A stretch of 64,000 nucleotides of DNA from Salinactinospora qingdaonensis (GTDB lineage Bacteria; Actinomycetota; Actinomycetes; Streptosporangiales; Streptosporangiaceae), in contig NZ_BAABDD010000017.1 of NCBI RefSeq assembly GCF_039539445.1, positions 1-64,000 on the forward strand, written 5' to 3'. Both the position numbers and the translations under genes were made by a program. Shown here one piece after another: positions 1-8,820 of this stretch. Position 1 is the first letter of the stretch, and each line of letters opens with the position of its first letter. The notes under the pieces are model-generated. The model did not search any database. It was not told the origin of the DNA and worked only from the letters and a program-made list of their open reading frames with translations.

Positions 1-349
1 TCAGCGGTCGTGCGGCGCCTCTGGTGCCCGGTGACACCACCCCCCGGATCATCGGTGACAGGGGGACACAGTCATACCGGGACCAGAGGCCGGGAGTCCC
101 ATTGCGGGACTGCTCTAAAAGGTAATGGGGACTGAGGCCGGCCACCAGGTTGGACAGTCCGATGCGGTGGTTCAGGCGGGTCTCAGCCGCCACGATCGCG
201 TCGAAGACCCTGTTCTCGTCCTCGTTGAGGGGAACGGTCGGTCGATCATCTTCGGGGCTGGGGGCCAGGGCGATCTCCTTGCGCGTTTCAGAGATCGTGG
301 CACGGACGTGGGTGGGTGTGACCGCTGAGCAGGGCCCCAGGCGTGCCAC
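1..349 (-). CDS. Unrecognised partial ORF running off the left edge
   Basis: An open frame on the minus strand runs without a stop from a GTG at 349 to the window edge. The part from about 330 down to 120 looks like real coding sequence, with acidic and amphipathic stretches such as PLNEDENRVFDAIVAAE and LNHRIGLSNLVAGLSP. Towards the edge the frame holds a TTA codon and low-quality sequence, so the true gene may stop, shift or be broken there. I recognise no family. It lies next to a decayed transposon and may itself be a remnant. No clear ribosome binding site is seen. Confidence 0.22.
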   Translation of the reverse strand, partial: MARLGPCSAVTPTHVRATISETRKEIALAPSPEDDRPTVPLNEDENRVFDAIVAAETRLNHRIGLSNLVAGLSPHYLLEQSRNGTPGLWSRYDCVPLSPMIRGVVSPGTRGAARPL

Positions 350-526
350 GGATGCAGGTCGAACAGCTATATCTCTTCCTTCTGACCCAGGGGAAAAGGA
401 GTAAACATTTCACGTGCCGCTGTCGCCCGATAGCGGCGGCTGTGCAGGTGGGGCTGTGTCGCGCGGTTTCGTTGTCCGGAGTGCCAGCTTTCAGCCGGCG
501 AGCTGTGGCTGCGGCGCGTGTTCAGC

Positions 527-990
527 TCAGCCACACGCCCCGCCCGCCTCACAGGCGAAGGTCCGCTGCGACAGGCGCAGTTTGGCTTTCACCGCGCCGC
601 AGTCGTTGCAGGTTTTGGACGAGGGGAACCACCGGTCGGCCACCACCAGGGCCCGGCCCTTCCAGGTGGCCTTGTAGTCGAGTTGGCGGCACACCTCGCC
701 CATGCCGGTGTCGGCCACCGCGCGGGCTTTGCGCCACCGGTCCGACGGCATCTGCCCGGTGCGCCGGTCGGGGCCTGTGCGGCGCGACGCCTGCCGCTGG
801 GCGCGCCGCAGCTTGCGCTGGACCTTGTCGTGCGAGGCCAACGCCTGCGCCTGTTCGGTGGTGGGCTCCAGCGCGAACAGGTACGCCTGGTGGTGGGGGT
901 CACGCCGGGCTCTCCTCTGCGCTGCGGGCGGTCTCCACGGCGGCTCGCGCGCGGCGCCGCGCCGAGCCTCGCCCGTACAGCCGGGCACAC
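527..990 (-). pseudogene. tnpB: TnpB (OrfB) remnant with large internal deletion
   Basis: The frame begins with the N-terminal TnpB motif HHQAYLFALEPTTEQAQAL and then jumps to the central basic region (KVQRKLRRAQRQASRR) and the C-terminal part GEVCRQLDYKATWKGR followed by SSKTCNDCGAVKAKL, the first CxxC half of the zinc finger. About 150 residues remain, against roughly 400 in intact TnpB. The RuvC-I Asp and RuvC-II Glu segments and the terminal zinc-finger/RuvC-III part are gone, so no RNA-guided nuclease activity is expected. Confidence 0.78.
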
Positions 991-1425
991 ATCGACATCA
1001 GCACCTCGGTGACATCGCGGACCAGGTCGTCCTCAACCTCGGTGTCCTCAAGCACGACCAGCGTCCACCCCGAGGCGGCCAGGGCCGATTCCACGTGCTC
1101 GGTGCCGAAGCGGGACAGTCGATCGCGGTGTTCGACCACGATCGTGGACACCGACGCATCGCGCAGCAGCGCGTGGAGCTTGGGGCGGTTTCCGTTGAGG
1201 GCGGAGCCGGTTTCGGTGACGGTGGCACCCAGGACGACGCTGCGTTGGGTGCACTCGGTGGCGACCCGGCCCGCCTGGCGCTGTAGGTCGGGCTCCTGAT
1301 CGGCGCTGGAGACGCGGCAGTAGGCAACCGTGCGGCCGCCGGCCCCTCAACAAGGGTGATGCCGGTAGCCAGTTGGCGGGCGGCTACGGGCAGGATGCCC
1401 GCATGGAGCCAGTTCAGCGCACTCC
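900..1425 (-). pseudogene. tnpA: IS607-family serine recombinase TnpA, frameshifted
   Basis: The upstream part (about 1425-1340) encodes the tail of the MerR-like DNA-binding domain (LHAGILPVAARQLATGITLVE). After a frameshift near 1340-1350 the catalytic domain continues in another frame: TVAYCRVSSADQEPDLQRQ, carrying the nucleophilic serine motif of small serine recombinases, then STIVVEHRDRLSRFG, the conserved Arg-rich motif, and ends at 900. The first 15 or so residues of the HTH domain are also missing. In intact IS607 elements this protein catalyses transposition. Here it cannot be made as one chain. It overlaps the start of the tnpB remnant, the normal arrangement. Confidence 0.78.
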
Positions 1426-1575
1426 TGTACAAGACGCCCTGCGCACCCACTCCGCCGACTTCATGGTGAATACTTCATCGTAGAATTACTCGTTATTGAA
1501 CAATCAAGCAACCAGCTCCGCACCCCTCGTTCCTTTCGTGGGCCGCGCGTGCGCCATCGGCTGCGCCGGCGCTGT

Positions 1576-2274
1576 TCAATATTCCCGCCACCACAGGTTG
1601 AGCGCGTAGTCTACTTCGAGCCCTGGATGCGAGGCGATGATCTCGGCCGCCAGCCACGGCGGAAACTCGATCCCCACCACGGCCTCGAAATCGGCGCGTG
1701 CCTCGAACCGCCAGCGCATCGTCAACGGCCTGCGCTGGAATCCATGTCGCGCCCAAAACCGTTCCACCTGTGAAGGGTCATAGGAAGGAAGAAAACGCTG
1801 GAACCAGCCACCGAACGTGCTGCGGGTGGCGTCGTTGTCGATAACGAACGCGAACCCGCCGCGCCGCATGACCCGGGACAGTTCACGCAGTCCCGGCTCG
1901 CAGCCCGGGCCGAAGAAGTAGGACCAGCGGGCATGGGCGACCTCGATCGAGGCGTCGGCCACCGGCAGCCGCTGGGCCACTCCCGTCCGCACGGTCACGT
2001 TCGTCAGCCCACGCGAACGGGTCCGTGCCGCCGCGGCGAGGTCAACGTGGGGCTCCACTCCGATGACCCGCCGAGCGTGCGCGGCGAACCCGGGCAGGTG
2101 GAATCCGGTGCCGCAGCCCACATCGAGCACGTGGGCCCCCTCGATCCCCCGGAGCTCGGCCATAGCCGCGTCGATGACACCGTCGGGATCGACCGCGCGG
2201 TTCTCCAACTCGTAGATCCGCGGACTGTTCCATATGTTCGGACTGGGGATCGCTCCGCGCAGCGTAGTGCTCAC
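1576..2274 (-). CDS. Class I SAM-dependent methyltransferase
   Basis: A 232-residue protein with the Methyltransf_11 fold. Motif I, VLDVGCGTG, is at residues 49-57 and the acidic end of strand beta2 (VIGVEPH) near 70. LRELSRVMRRGGFAFVIDND in the second half matches the post-motif III region typical of the UbiE/Coq5-like superfamily. Substrate unknown. It is transcribed divergently from the TIM-barrel gene, with a 67-bp shared intergenic region, and stands alone as a transcription unit. The ATG at 2274 is the only good start. Confidence 0.8.
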   Translation of the reverse strand: MSTTLRGAIPSPNIWNSPRIYELENRAVDPDGVIDAAMAELRGIEGAHVLDVGCGTGFHLPGFAAHARRVIGVEPHVDLAAAARTRSRGLTNVTVRTGVAQRLPVADASIEVAHARWSYFFGPGCEPGLRELSRVMRRGGFAFVIDNDATRSTFGGWFQRFLPSYDPSQVERFWARHGFQRRPLTMRWRFEARADFEAVVGIEFPPWLAAEIIASHPGLEVDYALNLWWREY

Positions 2275-2341
2275 CTGCCGGACGATAGCGGTACCCCCGC
2301 TGTGCGAGCCAACTTTCCTTCGAGCGCATAGGGTTGACGAA

Positions 2342-3334
2342 GTGAGCGCTATCCAGGTTCCCGAGGCGCCGGTCGTGCTCTCGACGGCGTCGGTCTACCC
2401 GGAGAAGACTCCGGCGGCCTTCGAGATCGCCGCGAAGCTCGGATACGACGGCGTGGAAGTCCTGGTGTCGACCGATCCGGTCAGCCAGGACATCGACATG
2501 CTGCGCCGACTCTCCGACTACCACCAAATTCCCATCACCGCGGTGCACTCGCCGTGCCTCATCTTCACGCAGCGGGTGTGGGGGCGCGATCCGTGGGGCA
2601 AGCTGGTGCGCTCCAAGGAGATGGCCGAGGCCCTGGGGGCGTCGACGATCGTCGTGCATCCGGCGTTTCGCTGGCAGCGCGACTACGCCAAGGAGTTCGA
2701 GGCCGGTATCCAGCGGATGAGCGAGGAGACCGACGTCGTCTTCTCGGTCGAGAATATGTATCCGGTGCATATGCGCGGCCGAGAGGTCGTCCCCTACTCG
2801 CCCAGTTGGAACCCCCTCGACCGCGATTACCCCGACGTCACCCTCGACCTCTCCCATACCGCGATGTCGCGTTCCGACGCTATGGACATGGCCAAGCGGC
2901 TCGGTGACCGGCTCTCCCACGTCCACCTCGCCGACGGTATGGGAGGGCAAAACCTTGACGAGCATCTCATCCCGGGGCGTGGCACCCAGCCCTGTGTCGA
3001 GGTGTTGGAACACCTGGCCTCCTCGGGCTACCGGGGACAACTCGTCCTGGAGGTCAATACCCGCAAGGCGGCCGACCGGGAGTCGCGTCAACTCGACCTC
3101 GCCGAGGCGCTCGCCTTCACCCGGTTGCACTTCGCCGGAGCGTGGGGGCCCGCCCCCGAGCATGCCGCGTCCACGCAGCGGCCGTTATCCTCCGAAGAAC
3201 AAGGCGGGCGGGCCTACGAGACCGCTACCGGCGCCAATCGCCGGGAACGCATCGCCATGCGGCGCCGGCCCGACGACTCCGCGCCCCGGCTCTTCTCCGT
3301 CGCCACCGACGGCACGGTCGTCGCGGAGTCCTGA
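2342..3334 (+). CDS. Sugar phosphate isomerase/epimerase-like TIM barrel
   Basis: About 330 residues from a GTG at 2342. An AP-endonuclease-2/xylose-isomerase-like TIM barrel: strand-end motifs include LGYDGVEVLV, TIVVHPAF, VFSVENMY, VTLDLSHTAMS, LSHVHLADG and GQLVLEVNT, with the His, Glu and Asp residues that bind the metal in this family. The last 60 residues are poorly conserved and charged. No Shine-Dalgarno sequence precedes the GTG, so the transcript may be leaderless. Substrate unknown. The next gene, a TetR regulator, starts about 105 bp later on the same strand and may be cotranscribed. Confidence 0.8.
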   Translation: MSAIQVPEAPVVLSTASVYPEKTPAAFEIAAKLGYDGVEVLVSTDPVSQDIDMLRRLSDYHQIPITAVHSPCLIFTQRVWGRDPWGKLVRSKEMAEALGASTIVVHPAFRWQRDYAKEFEAGIQRMSEETDVVFSVENMYPVHMRGREVVPYSPSWNPLDRDYPDVTLDLSHTAMSRSDAMDMAKRLGDRLSHVHLADGMGGQNLDEHLIPGRGTQPCVEVLEHLASSGYRGQLVLEVNTRKAADRESRQLDLAEALAFTRLHFAGAWGPAPEHAASTQRPLSSEEQGGRAYETATGANRRERIAMRRRPDDSAPRLFSVATDGTVVAES

Positions 3335-3440
3335 CCTCCCTTCCCCGCATTCCTCCGGGGCCCGCCGGTCCGGCAGCACAACCGATGAACGCGAAACGGA
3401 GTACGGCTCGACAGTCGCACCAGCGCAGAGCCCACCACCG

Positions 3441-4046
3441 ATGCCACGAACGGGACGGCGTCCTGGCGCCACGCAGACCAGGGAACAGATTCTCGACGCG
3501 GCGCGCGAGCAGTTCGCCGACAAGGGGTACAACGGCACGACCATCCGCGGGATCGCTCGCGCCGCCGGTGTCGACCCGGCCTTGGTGCACCATTTCTTCG
3601 GCACCAAAGAGGACGTTTTCACCGCGGCGATGCAACTGCCCCTCAACCCGCGCGAGGCCCTATGGCGGGTGATCGGCCAAAGCGAGGGCGACCGTGCCGA
3701 GACGATCGTCCGGTTTTTCCTCAGCATCTGGGAGGACCCCGAGGGTCGGGCGCCGATGCTGGCCATGGTGCGTTCGGCCACCACCCACGAGCCGGCCACC
3801 AGAGCTATCCGGGAGTTCATGGAGACGGTCATCCTCAACCACGTGGCCACCAACGCCGAGGTCTCTCCGCTGCGGGCCAGCATGATGGCCTCTCAACTGT
3901 TCGGCATGGTGCTGCTGCGCCACATCATCGGTGTGCAGCCTCTCGCCTCGGCCACCCCCGAGGAGATCGTCCAGATCTACACCCCCGCTCTGCGCGCCGT
4001 TTTGGAGCCACCCCAGCCCCCGGAAGGTGCCTCCGAAGTGACTTAG
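3441..4046 (+). CDS. TetR/AcrR-family transcriptional regulator
   Basis: 201 residues from the ATG at 3441. The N-terminal domain (about residues 12-60) is the classic TetR HTH: QTREQILDAAREQFADKGY, then TTIRGIARAAGVDPALVHHFF. The C-terminal half is the all-helical ligand and dimer domain. The gene is followed after 139 bp by an ABC-2 export system with its own promoter, making that exporter the best guess for a target, by analogy with other TetR-exporter neighbours. That is inference. The start was chosen because earlier in-frame codons offer no ATG or GTG. Confidence 0.85.
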   Translation: MPRTGRRPGATQTREQILDAAREQFADKGYNGTTIRGIARAAGVDPALVHHFFGTKEDVFTAAMQLPLNPREALWRVIGQSEGDRAETIVRFFLSIWEDPEGRAPMLAMVRSATTHEPATRAIREFMETVILNHVATNAEVSPLRASMMASQLFGMVLLRHIIGVQPLASATPEEIVQIYTPALRAVLEPPQPPEGASEVT

Positions 4047-4150
4047 GTTCAAAGGGGGCGTCGCAAGACCGTTGAGCAGCACCGGCGGCGCCTTCCGCTC
4101 TCCTTGCCCATGTCGTCTGGTCCTTGCCAGAGCCGAGGCCCGGTCAGCCG

Positions 4151-4179
4151 TTGACCCTGGCAGAGCGCCGACATAAATT
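4151..4179 (+). promoter_or_regulatory. Promoter of the ABC exporter operon
   Basis: A TTGACC -35 box at 4151-4156 is followed after exactly 17 bp by TAAATT at 4174-4179. The ATG of the ABC ATPase begins 7 bp after the -10 box, where transcription should start, so the message is probably leaderless. Confidence 0.6.
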
Positions 4180-4185
4180 CAACGT

Positions 4186-4980
4186 ATGAAGAATTATGAT
4201 TCGGTGGTGCATGTCGAGGGACTGCGGGTGCGCCGCGGCGGCAGCGAGGCCATCGCCGGACTGGACTTCGACATCCCGCCCGGGCGCGTCGTCGGTCTGC
4301 TGGGGCCCAGCGGATGCGGCAAGACCACGCTGTTGCGCGCCATCATGGGTGTGCAACTCGTCACGGCGGGCACGGTCACCGTCTTGGGCCGTCCGGCGGG
4401 CGCGCCGGAGTTGCGCCACCGTATCGGCTATGCCGCCCAGACCCCTTCGGTCTACGCCGACCTCAGCGTTGCCGAGAACCTGCGCTACTTCGCCGCTGTG
4501 CTGCGCGCACCGCGCTCCGACCCCGAGCGGGTCATCACCGAGGTGAGCCTGGCCGATCAGGCCCACCAGGAGGTCGGCCGCCTCTCCGGCGGGCAGCGCA
4601 CCCGCGTCAGCCTTGCGATTGCGCTGCTGGGCTCGCCTGAGCTGTTGGTGCTCGACGAACCCACGGTCGGGCTGGACCCGGTCTTGCGCCAGGAACTGTG
4701 GTCGCTGTTCACCGACCTGGCCCGCCGCGGCGTCACCCTGCTGGTGTCCAGCCACGTCATGGACGAGGCCGGCAGATGCGATCTGCTGCTGCTCATGCGC
4801 CAAGGGCGGCTCCTCGCCACCGACAGCCCCGACCACCTGCGCCGGCGTACCGGCGTCGACGACCTGGAACAGGTGTTCCTACGACTCATCGAGCGCGAGG
4901 GAACCGGCGAGACCACCACCGCAGGCATGGCATCCGCCCAGCCCGACTGTCGCCACGACAGCCACGAGAACGGGGAGTGA
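4186..4980 (+). CDS. ABC transporter ATP-binding protein (drug/ABC-2 type)
   Basis: 264 residues. Walker A GPSGCGKT at residues 40-47, Q-loop near 85, signature LSGGQ at 133-137, Walker B LLVLDEP at 153-159 and the switch His at 190 are all intact, so it should hydrolyse ATP. The family match is to CcmA/NodI/DrrA-type ATPases that power ABC-2 exporters. The ATG coincides with the predicted transcription start (leaderless). The permease gene follows directly, its GTG 3 nt after this stop, with a GGGGAG Shine-Dalgarno inside the end of this gene. Substrate unknown. Confidence 0.92.
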   Translation: MKNYDSVVHVEGLRVRRGGSEAIAGLDFDIPPGRVVGLLGPSGCGKTTLLRAIMGVQLVTAGTVTVLGRPAGAPELRHRIGYAAQTPSVYADLSVAENLRYFAAVLRAPRSDPERVITEVSLADQAHQEVGRLSGGQRTRVSLAIALLGSPELLVLDEPTVGLDPVLRQELWSLFTDLARRGVTLLVSSHVMDEAGRCDLLLLMRQGRLLATDSPDHLRRRTGVDDLEQVFLRLIEREGTGETTTAGMASAQPDCRHDSHENGE

Positions 4981-4982
4981 AC

Positions 4983-5717
4983 GTGAGTCCGGCGATCACC
5001 GCAGCGACGGCGCTGCGCATCCTGCGCCAGCTCAGACGCGATCCGCGAACGGTCGCCCTGCTCCTCGTGGTGCCCTCGCTGCTGCTGTTCCTGCTGCGCT
5101 ATGTCTTCAACTCCGAGGCGATCTTCAACGGCATCGCCCCGGCCATGCTGGCGATCTTTCCGTTCGTGATGATGTTTCTGGTCACCTCGATCGCCACGCT
5201 GCGTGAGCGCCAAAGTGGCACGCTGGAACGTCTTATGACGCTGCCCACCGGCAAGCTCGACCTGCTGGTGGGCTACGCCTGCGCGTTCACCCTGGTAACG
5301 CTGGCCCAGGTCACCGTTGCAGTGGGAGCCGCGCTACTACTCGGATTCGAGGTCGAGGGCTCGGTGGCGCTGTTGCTGTTCATCGCCGCTCTCGACGCGC
5401 TGTTGGGCGTGGCGTTGGGCCTGCTCGCCAGCGCGTTCGCCCGCACCGAGTTCCAGGTCGTGCAGTTCATGCCCGCCTTCATCATGCCCCAGGTGCTGCT
5501 GTGCGGGCTGTTCGCGCCGCGCGAGGAGATGCAGCAGGTCCTGGAGGCGATCTCGTGGGCCATGCCGCTGTCCTACGCCGTCGACGCCATCGACATCGTC
5601 AGCACCACTTCAGCCGAGGTCTCGGGGGACCTGGCGCTGGATGTCACCGTCGTCGCCGGATGCATCCTGCTCGCCCTCGTGCTGGCCGCGGCGACGCTCC
5701 GGCGGTCTAGCCCGTGA
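4983..5717 (+). CDS. ABC-2 type transporter permease
   Basis: 244 residues from the GTG at 4983. Six hydrophobic helices can be read, among them LLLVVPSLLLFLL, MLAIFPFVMMFLVTSIA and ALLLFIAALDALLGVALGLL. The cytoplasmic segment RERQSGTLERLMTLP is the conserved ABC-2 signature between helices 2 and 3. It forms the membrane half of the exporter with the preceding ATPase. It could export a drug, antibiotic or lipid; nothing in the sequence decides which. Confidence 0.9.
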   Translation: MSPAITAATALRILRQLRRDPRTVALLLVVPSLLLFLLRYVFNSEAIFNGIAPAMLAIFPFVMMFLVTSIATLRERQSGTLERLMTLPTGKLDLLVGYACAFTLVTLAQVTVAVGAALLLGFEVEGSVALLLFIAALDALLGVALGLLASAFARTEFQVVQFMPAFIMPQVLLCGLFAPREEMQQVLEAISWAMPLSYAVDAIDIVSTTSAEVSGDLALDVTVVAGCILLALVLAAATLRRSSP

Positions 5718-5801
5718 TTCCCGCCGTCCCGGCGTAGGCTGGAGGCCCCGGTCCGCGTGGCCGACCCCTCCGCACGTCGCGAGTGCGTAAGGAGCGATGC
5801 G

Positions 5802-6734
5802 ATGGTTCTCCGGCAGGCACTGCTATCGGCTTCGGGGAGTCGGCGGTTGCGCGCCTTCGCCGCCAACTCGCCCTTCGCGCGCGGCGTGGTCGACCGGTTC
5901 GTGGCCGGGGAGGAGGTCGACACTGTCATCGCCGTTGTGGCTTCCCTGGCCCAGGAGGGACTGTTCGCCTCAGTCGACCATCTCGGGGAGGATACGACCC
6001 ACCCCCGGCAGGCGGCCCAGATCACTGAGGCCTACATCGGGCTGCTGCGCCGCCTGTCCGAGGAGGGGTTGAGCAGTGCTGCAGAAGTCTCGGTTAAACC
6101 TTCGGCCGTAGGGCTGGGGCTGGGCGCCGACGGGGAGGAACTGGCTACCGCCAACGTGGCTCGGATCTGCGCTGCGGCGCGTGAGGCCGGCACTACCGTC
6201 ACGTTGGACATGGAAGGCCCCGAAAGCGTCTCCGCCACGCTACGCATGGTCCGCGTACTGCGCGCCGATTTCCCGTGGCTGGGGTGTGTACTCCAGTCCT
6301 ACCTGCGCCGCACCGACGACGACGCTGTGGCCATGGCCACCCCGGGCGCCCGAATCCGGCTGTGTAAGGGCGCCTATGCTCTCGATCCCGCCGTGGCCCA
6401 CACGAGCCACCGCGAGGTCGACGCGGCCTTCGTGCGCGCGCTGCGTACGCTGATGCAGAGTTCGGCGTTTCCCATGGTCGCCACGCACGACCCGCGCCTT
6501 ATCGAGATCGCGGGCACACTGGCCGCGCTCAACCGGCGCTCGGCCGACGATTTCGAATACCAGATGCTCTACGGCGCACGGCCCGAGGAGCAGCGCCGCC
6601 TCGCCGGTATGGGCGCACGGGTGCGCGTCTACGTGCCCTATGGCCGCGACTGGTACGGCTACCTCCTCCGCCGCCTCGCCGAGCGCCCCGCCAACCTCGT
6701 TTTCGCCGCCCGAGCGATCGCGGGACGGCGTTAG
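5802..6734 (+). CDS. Proline dehydrogenase
   Basis: 310 residues. The monofunctional FAD-dependent enzyme oxidises proline to pyrroline-5-carboxylate. Family motifs are present: VTLDMEG, VLQSYLRRT, RIRLCKGAY, MVATHDPRLIE, FEYQMLYG and, at the C-terminus, RVYVPYGRDWYGYLLRRL, which holds the conserved Arg pair that binds proline carboxylate. AAGGAG at 5789-5794 stands 7 nt before the ATG at 5802, which decides the start against earlier in-frame codons. No P5C dehydrogenase gene lies next to it. proC, encoding the opposing biosynthetic enzyme, is 3 kb downstream. Confidence 0.9.
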   Translation: MVLRQALLSASGSRRLRAFAANSPFARGVVDRFVAGEEVDTVIAVVASLAQEGLFASVDHLGEDTTHPRQAAQITEAYIGLLRRLSEEGLSSAAEVSVKPSAVGLGLGADGEELATANVARICAAAREAGTTVTLDMEGPESVSATLRMVRVLRADFPWLGCVLQSYLRRTDDDAVAMATPGARIRLCKGAYALDPAVAHTSHREVDAAFVRALRTLMQSSAFPMVATHDPRLIEIAGTLAALNRRSADDFEYQMLYGARPEEQRRLAGMGARVRVYVPYGRDWYGYLLRRLAERPANLVFAARAIAGRR

Positions 6735-6769
6735 CCTCCCCACTCGCCGCCCCGTCCCGGACACGCGGC

Positions 6770-6798
6770 GGCGCCCCGGCCGAACCGGCCGGGGCGCC
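6770..6798 (+). terminator. Strong hairpin after the proline dehydrogenase gene
   Basis: A perfect 13-bp inverted repeat (6770-6782 with 6786-6798) around a 3-nt loop. There is no T-run directly after it, but a second hairpin follows. It lies between convergent genes and may act in both directions. Confidence 0.65.
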
Positions 6799-6813
6799 CC
6801 GATGCGCCGGTAG

Positions 6814-6846
6814 ACCCAGCCCCGCAGGCGGGGCTGGGTTCTGTTA
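6814..6846 (+). terminator. Intrinsic terminator with TTCTGTTATT tail
   Basis: Perfect 12-bp inverted repeat (6814-6825 with 6828-6839), then TTCTGTTATT. The tail is also the first part of a dispersed repeat seen at two other places. Confidence 0.75.
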
Positions 6847-6910
6847 TTCGAACGGTTGGGGGACGTTCTTCGTTGGCCCGTGCCTCGAATCGTTTCGCGA
6901 ACTCGCCGGC
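6836..6910 (+). repeat. Dispersed terminator-linked repeat, copy 1
   Basis: Begins GGGTTCTGTTATTCGAACG and continues to a GTGCCTCGAATCG core near 6880-6893. The same order of blocks (GGTTCTG-TTTCGGACG, G-rich stretch, CTTCGT, GTGCCTCGATCG, CGCGATCTCG) recurs at 21326-21412 and, on the other strand, at 49790-49871. It directly follows the terminator hairpin of the proline dehydrogenase gene. Confidence 0.5.
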
Positions 6911-6975
6911 CCGCGGGGCGACGGCGGGCCACTCACCCACTCCACCCCACCGCCCACTCTCGCCGAGCATCACAA

Positions 6976-8820
6976 CTAGGGGATGTTCAGCCGGGCCACC
7001 TGCGGGTCGTGGTCGGTGGGGCGGCTGCTGAACTCGGCGTTGGCGTGGACGATGTCGAAGTCGTAGCCGGCGGTGACGAGGGCGGGCGAGATGAGGATAT
7101 GGTCGAGTACCTGGGAGTTGCCCTGGTAGATGTAGCTGTAGCGGTCGTCGTCGGGCACTGTCGCGGGCAGGTTCGTCAGACCCGCCGCAGTGAGCGTGCC
7201 CACGGAGGTGGAGAACTCGACGTCGTTGAGGTCACCGGCGACGATGACGCGGGCGTCGGCGTCGACGGCCTCGATGTCGTCGTAGAAGTCGGCCACGATC
7301 TGGGCCTGGGCCTCACGCTGGGTTTCGCTGGGGCGGTTGGGCGGCTGGTAGCGGCCGAACAGCGGCTCGTCCCCGCCCTTGGAGTTGAAGTGGTTGGCGA
7401 TGACAAACAGCGGCTCGCCGTTGAAGTAGAACTTGCCGACCAGGGGCTTGCGGCTGTTGTCGAAGGCGGAGTCGCCCGGCTTGATGCGGCCGGGGTTGTG
7501 GCTCAGCGCCACCCGGTCGCCGCTGATCCCGCTGTCGGAAACCGATACGGCGGTGGTGGCGTCGCCGTGGGGGCCGGAGGCAACTGACACCTGGTCGGTG
7601 CGGAACAGGAACCCGACGCGGATGTTGCCTTGCGGCTCGCCGCCGTCGGCGTTGTTCTTCGGGTCGATCTGGCGGTAGTCGTAGGTGGGGCCGCCGGCGT
7701 CGTCGATAGCGTCGATCAGCTCGCCCCAGGTTTGGTCGGCGTCGGGAGGCCCGCCCTGGGCACCGTTGTTGTCTTGGACCTCCTGCACCGAGATGATGCC
7801 GGGCGCGGCGAGGTTGGTGACGATCTGGTCGGCCAGCGCGTCGAACTGGCTTTGCGGGTCGTTGGCGTCGAGGTTGTGCACGTTCATAGTGGCCACCGCG
7901 AGCTGGCCGGAGCCGGGCGAGCTGGTGGTCTCCTGGGACAACGAGCCCGACACCCCCGACAGCGACTGGGTGAGCTGGAGCTTGAAGTTGCCGAAGCTGT
8001 AGCCGAGTACGCCCACCGCCGGGGCCGAGAAGTGGTCGCCGGTGTCCACGTCGGGGGTGGCGCCGTAGACCACCCCGTCGTCGAGGAGGACACGCTCGGG
8101 GTTGGGGTCGTTTTGGCGCAGCACGATCCCGCCGCGGGCGGTGCGCACGGTGGCGTTGGTGCCGTCGTCGCCCAGGACCGGGATCTCGCCGTAGGTGTTG
8201 GTGGGGCCGACGGCAACGGGGGTGTCGAGCTGGACGCGCATGCCCTCCAGCGACTCGTAGAAGTCGATGCCGTCGGCGGTGGCGTCGAAGCTGCCGGAGC
8301 TTTCCACGCTGCCGGTGGCGTCGTCGTCGATCACCGTGTCCGGCGGCACCCGGCCGTTGGAGCCGATCACGGTGGGGGCGGGCACGGAGGCGGTGCCCAG
8401 GTGGGTGACCGAAGCCGAGGTGAGCTCGGTGGTGGTGAGGTTGTCGGTCGAGGAGCCGCCGGGCCGGTATTCGCTGACCGTGCCCTCGACCGAGATCTCG
8501 TCCCCCACCGCCACATTCGGTGTGCTGGAGGTGTAGACGAACAGCCCCTCCGAGGTGGCCGGGGCACTGTCGGGGCAGGGGTCCTGGAACCAGAACCCGT
8601 TGGAGTCGACCGCGGTGACCACACCGCGCACGTCGCTGACGTCGGAGCCGTCAAGGGGAGAGAGGTGGTGGCTGCCTTGGATGTCGCGGATGCGCGGCGA
8701 GGGATAGCCGCACGTGTCGGCCGTCGCCGGTGCGGGGGAGGCCAGGGCCAGCGTCACCGAGGCGGCGGCGATCACGGCGCCGGCGCTGCGAGCGCGTGGG
8801 GGCACGGGGACACGGTGCAT
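6976..8820 (-). CDS. Secreted ExeM/NucH-family endonuclease
   Basis: 614 residues. A basic start and hydrophobic stretch with an ASPAPATA-DT cleavage site near residue 35 form a secretion signal. Residues about 40-290 form OB-like regions (VRGVVTAVDSNGFWFQDP; EISVEGTVSEYRPGG), as in ExeM/NucH nucleases. Residues about 305-614 form an endonuclease/exonuclease/phosphatase domain with VATMNVHNLD, ISVQEVQDN, VIANHFNSKGGD, VIVAGDLND and the terminal SRPTDHDPQVA, giving the catalytic Glu, Asp, Asn and His residues. It probably degrades extracellular DNA for nutrients. It is monocistronic and convergent with the proline dehydrogenase gene. Confidence 0.88.
   Translation of the reverse strand: MHRVPVPPRARSAGAVIAAASVTLALASPAPATADTCGYPSPRIRDIQGSHHLSPLDGSDVSDVRGVVTAVDSNGFWFQDPCPDSAPATSEGLFVYTSSTPNVAVGDEISVEGTVSEYRPGGSSTDNLTTTELTSASVTHLGTASVPAPTVIGSNGRVPPDTVIDDDATGSVESSGSFDATADGIDFYESLEGMRVQLDTPVAVGPTNTYGEIPVLGDDGTNATVRTARGGIVLRQNDPNPERVLLDDGVVYGATPDVDTGDHFSAPAVGVLGYSFGNFKLQLTQSLSGVSGSLSQETTSSPGSGQLAVATMNVHNLDANDPQSQFDALADQIVTNLAAPGIISVQEVQDNNGAQGGPPDADQTWGELIDAIDDAGGPTYDYRQIDPKNNADGGEPQGNIRVGFLFRTDQVSVASGPHGDATTAVSVSDSGISGDRVALSHNPGRIKPGDSAFDNSRKPLVGKFYFNGEPLFVIANHFNSKGGDEPLFGRYQPPNRPSETQREAQAQIVADFYDDIEAVDADARVIVAGDLNDVEFSTSVGTLTAAGLTNLPATVPDDDRYSYIYQGNSQVLDHILISPALVTAGYDFDIVHANAEFSSRPTDHDPQVARLNIP

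Larger units (their letters stand above)
527..1425 (-). mobile_element. Decayed IS607-type element (tnpA and tnpB remnants)
   Basis: Two overlapping minus-strand remnants sit in the order expected for IS607 elements: a serine recombinase (tnpA) followed by tnpB. Both are broken (frameshift in tnpA, a large internal deletion and missing 3' end in tnpB). I cannot define terminal sequences. The element should be immobile by itself. The assignment rests on translated similarity to the families as I know them. Confidence 0.75.
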
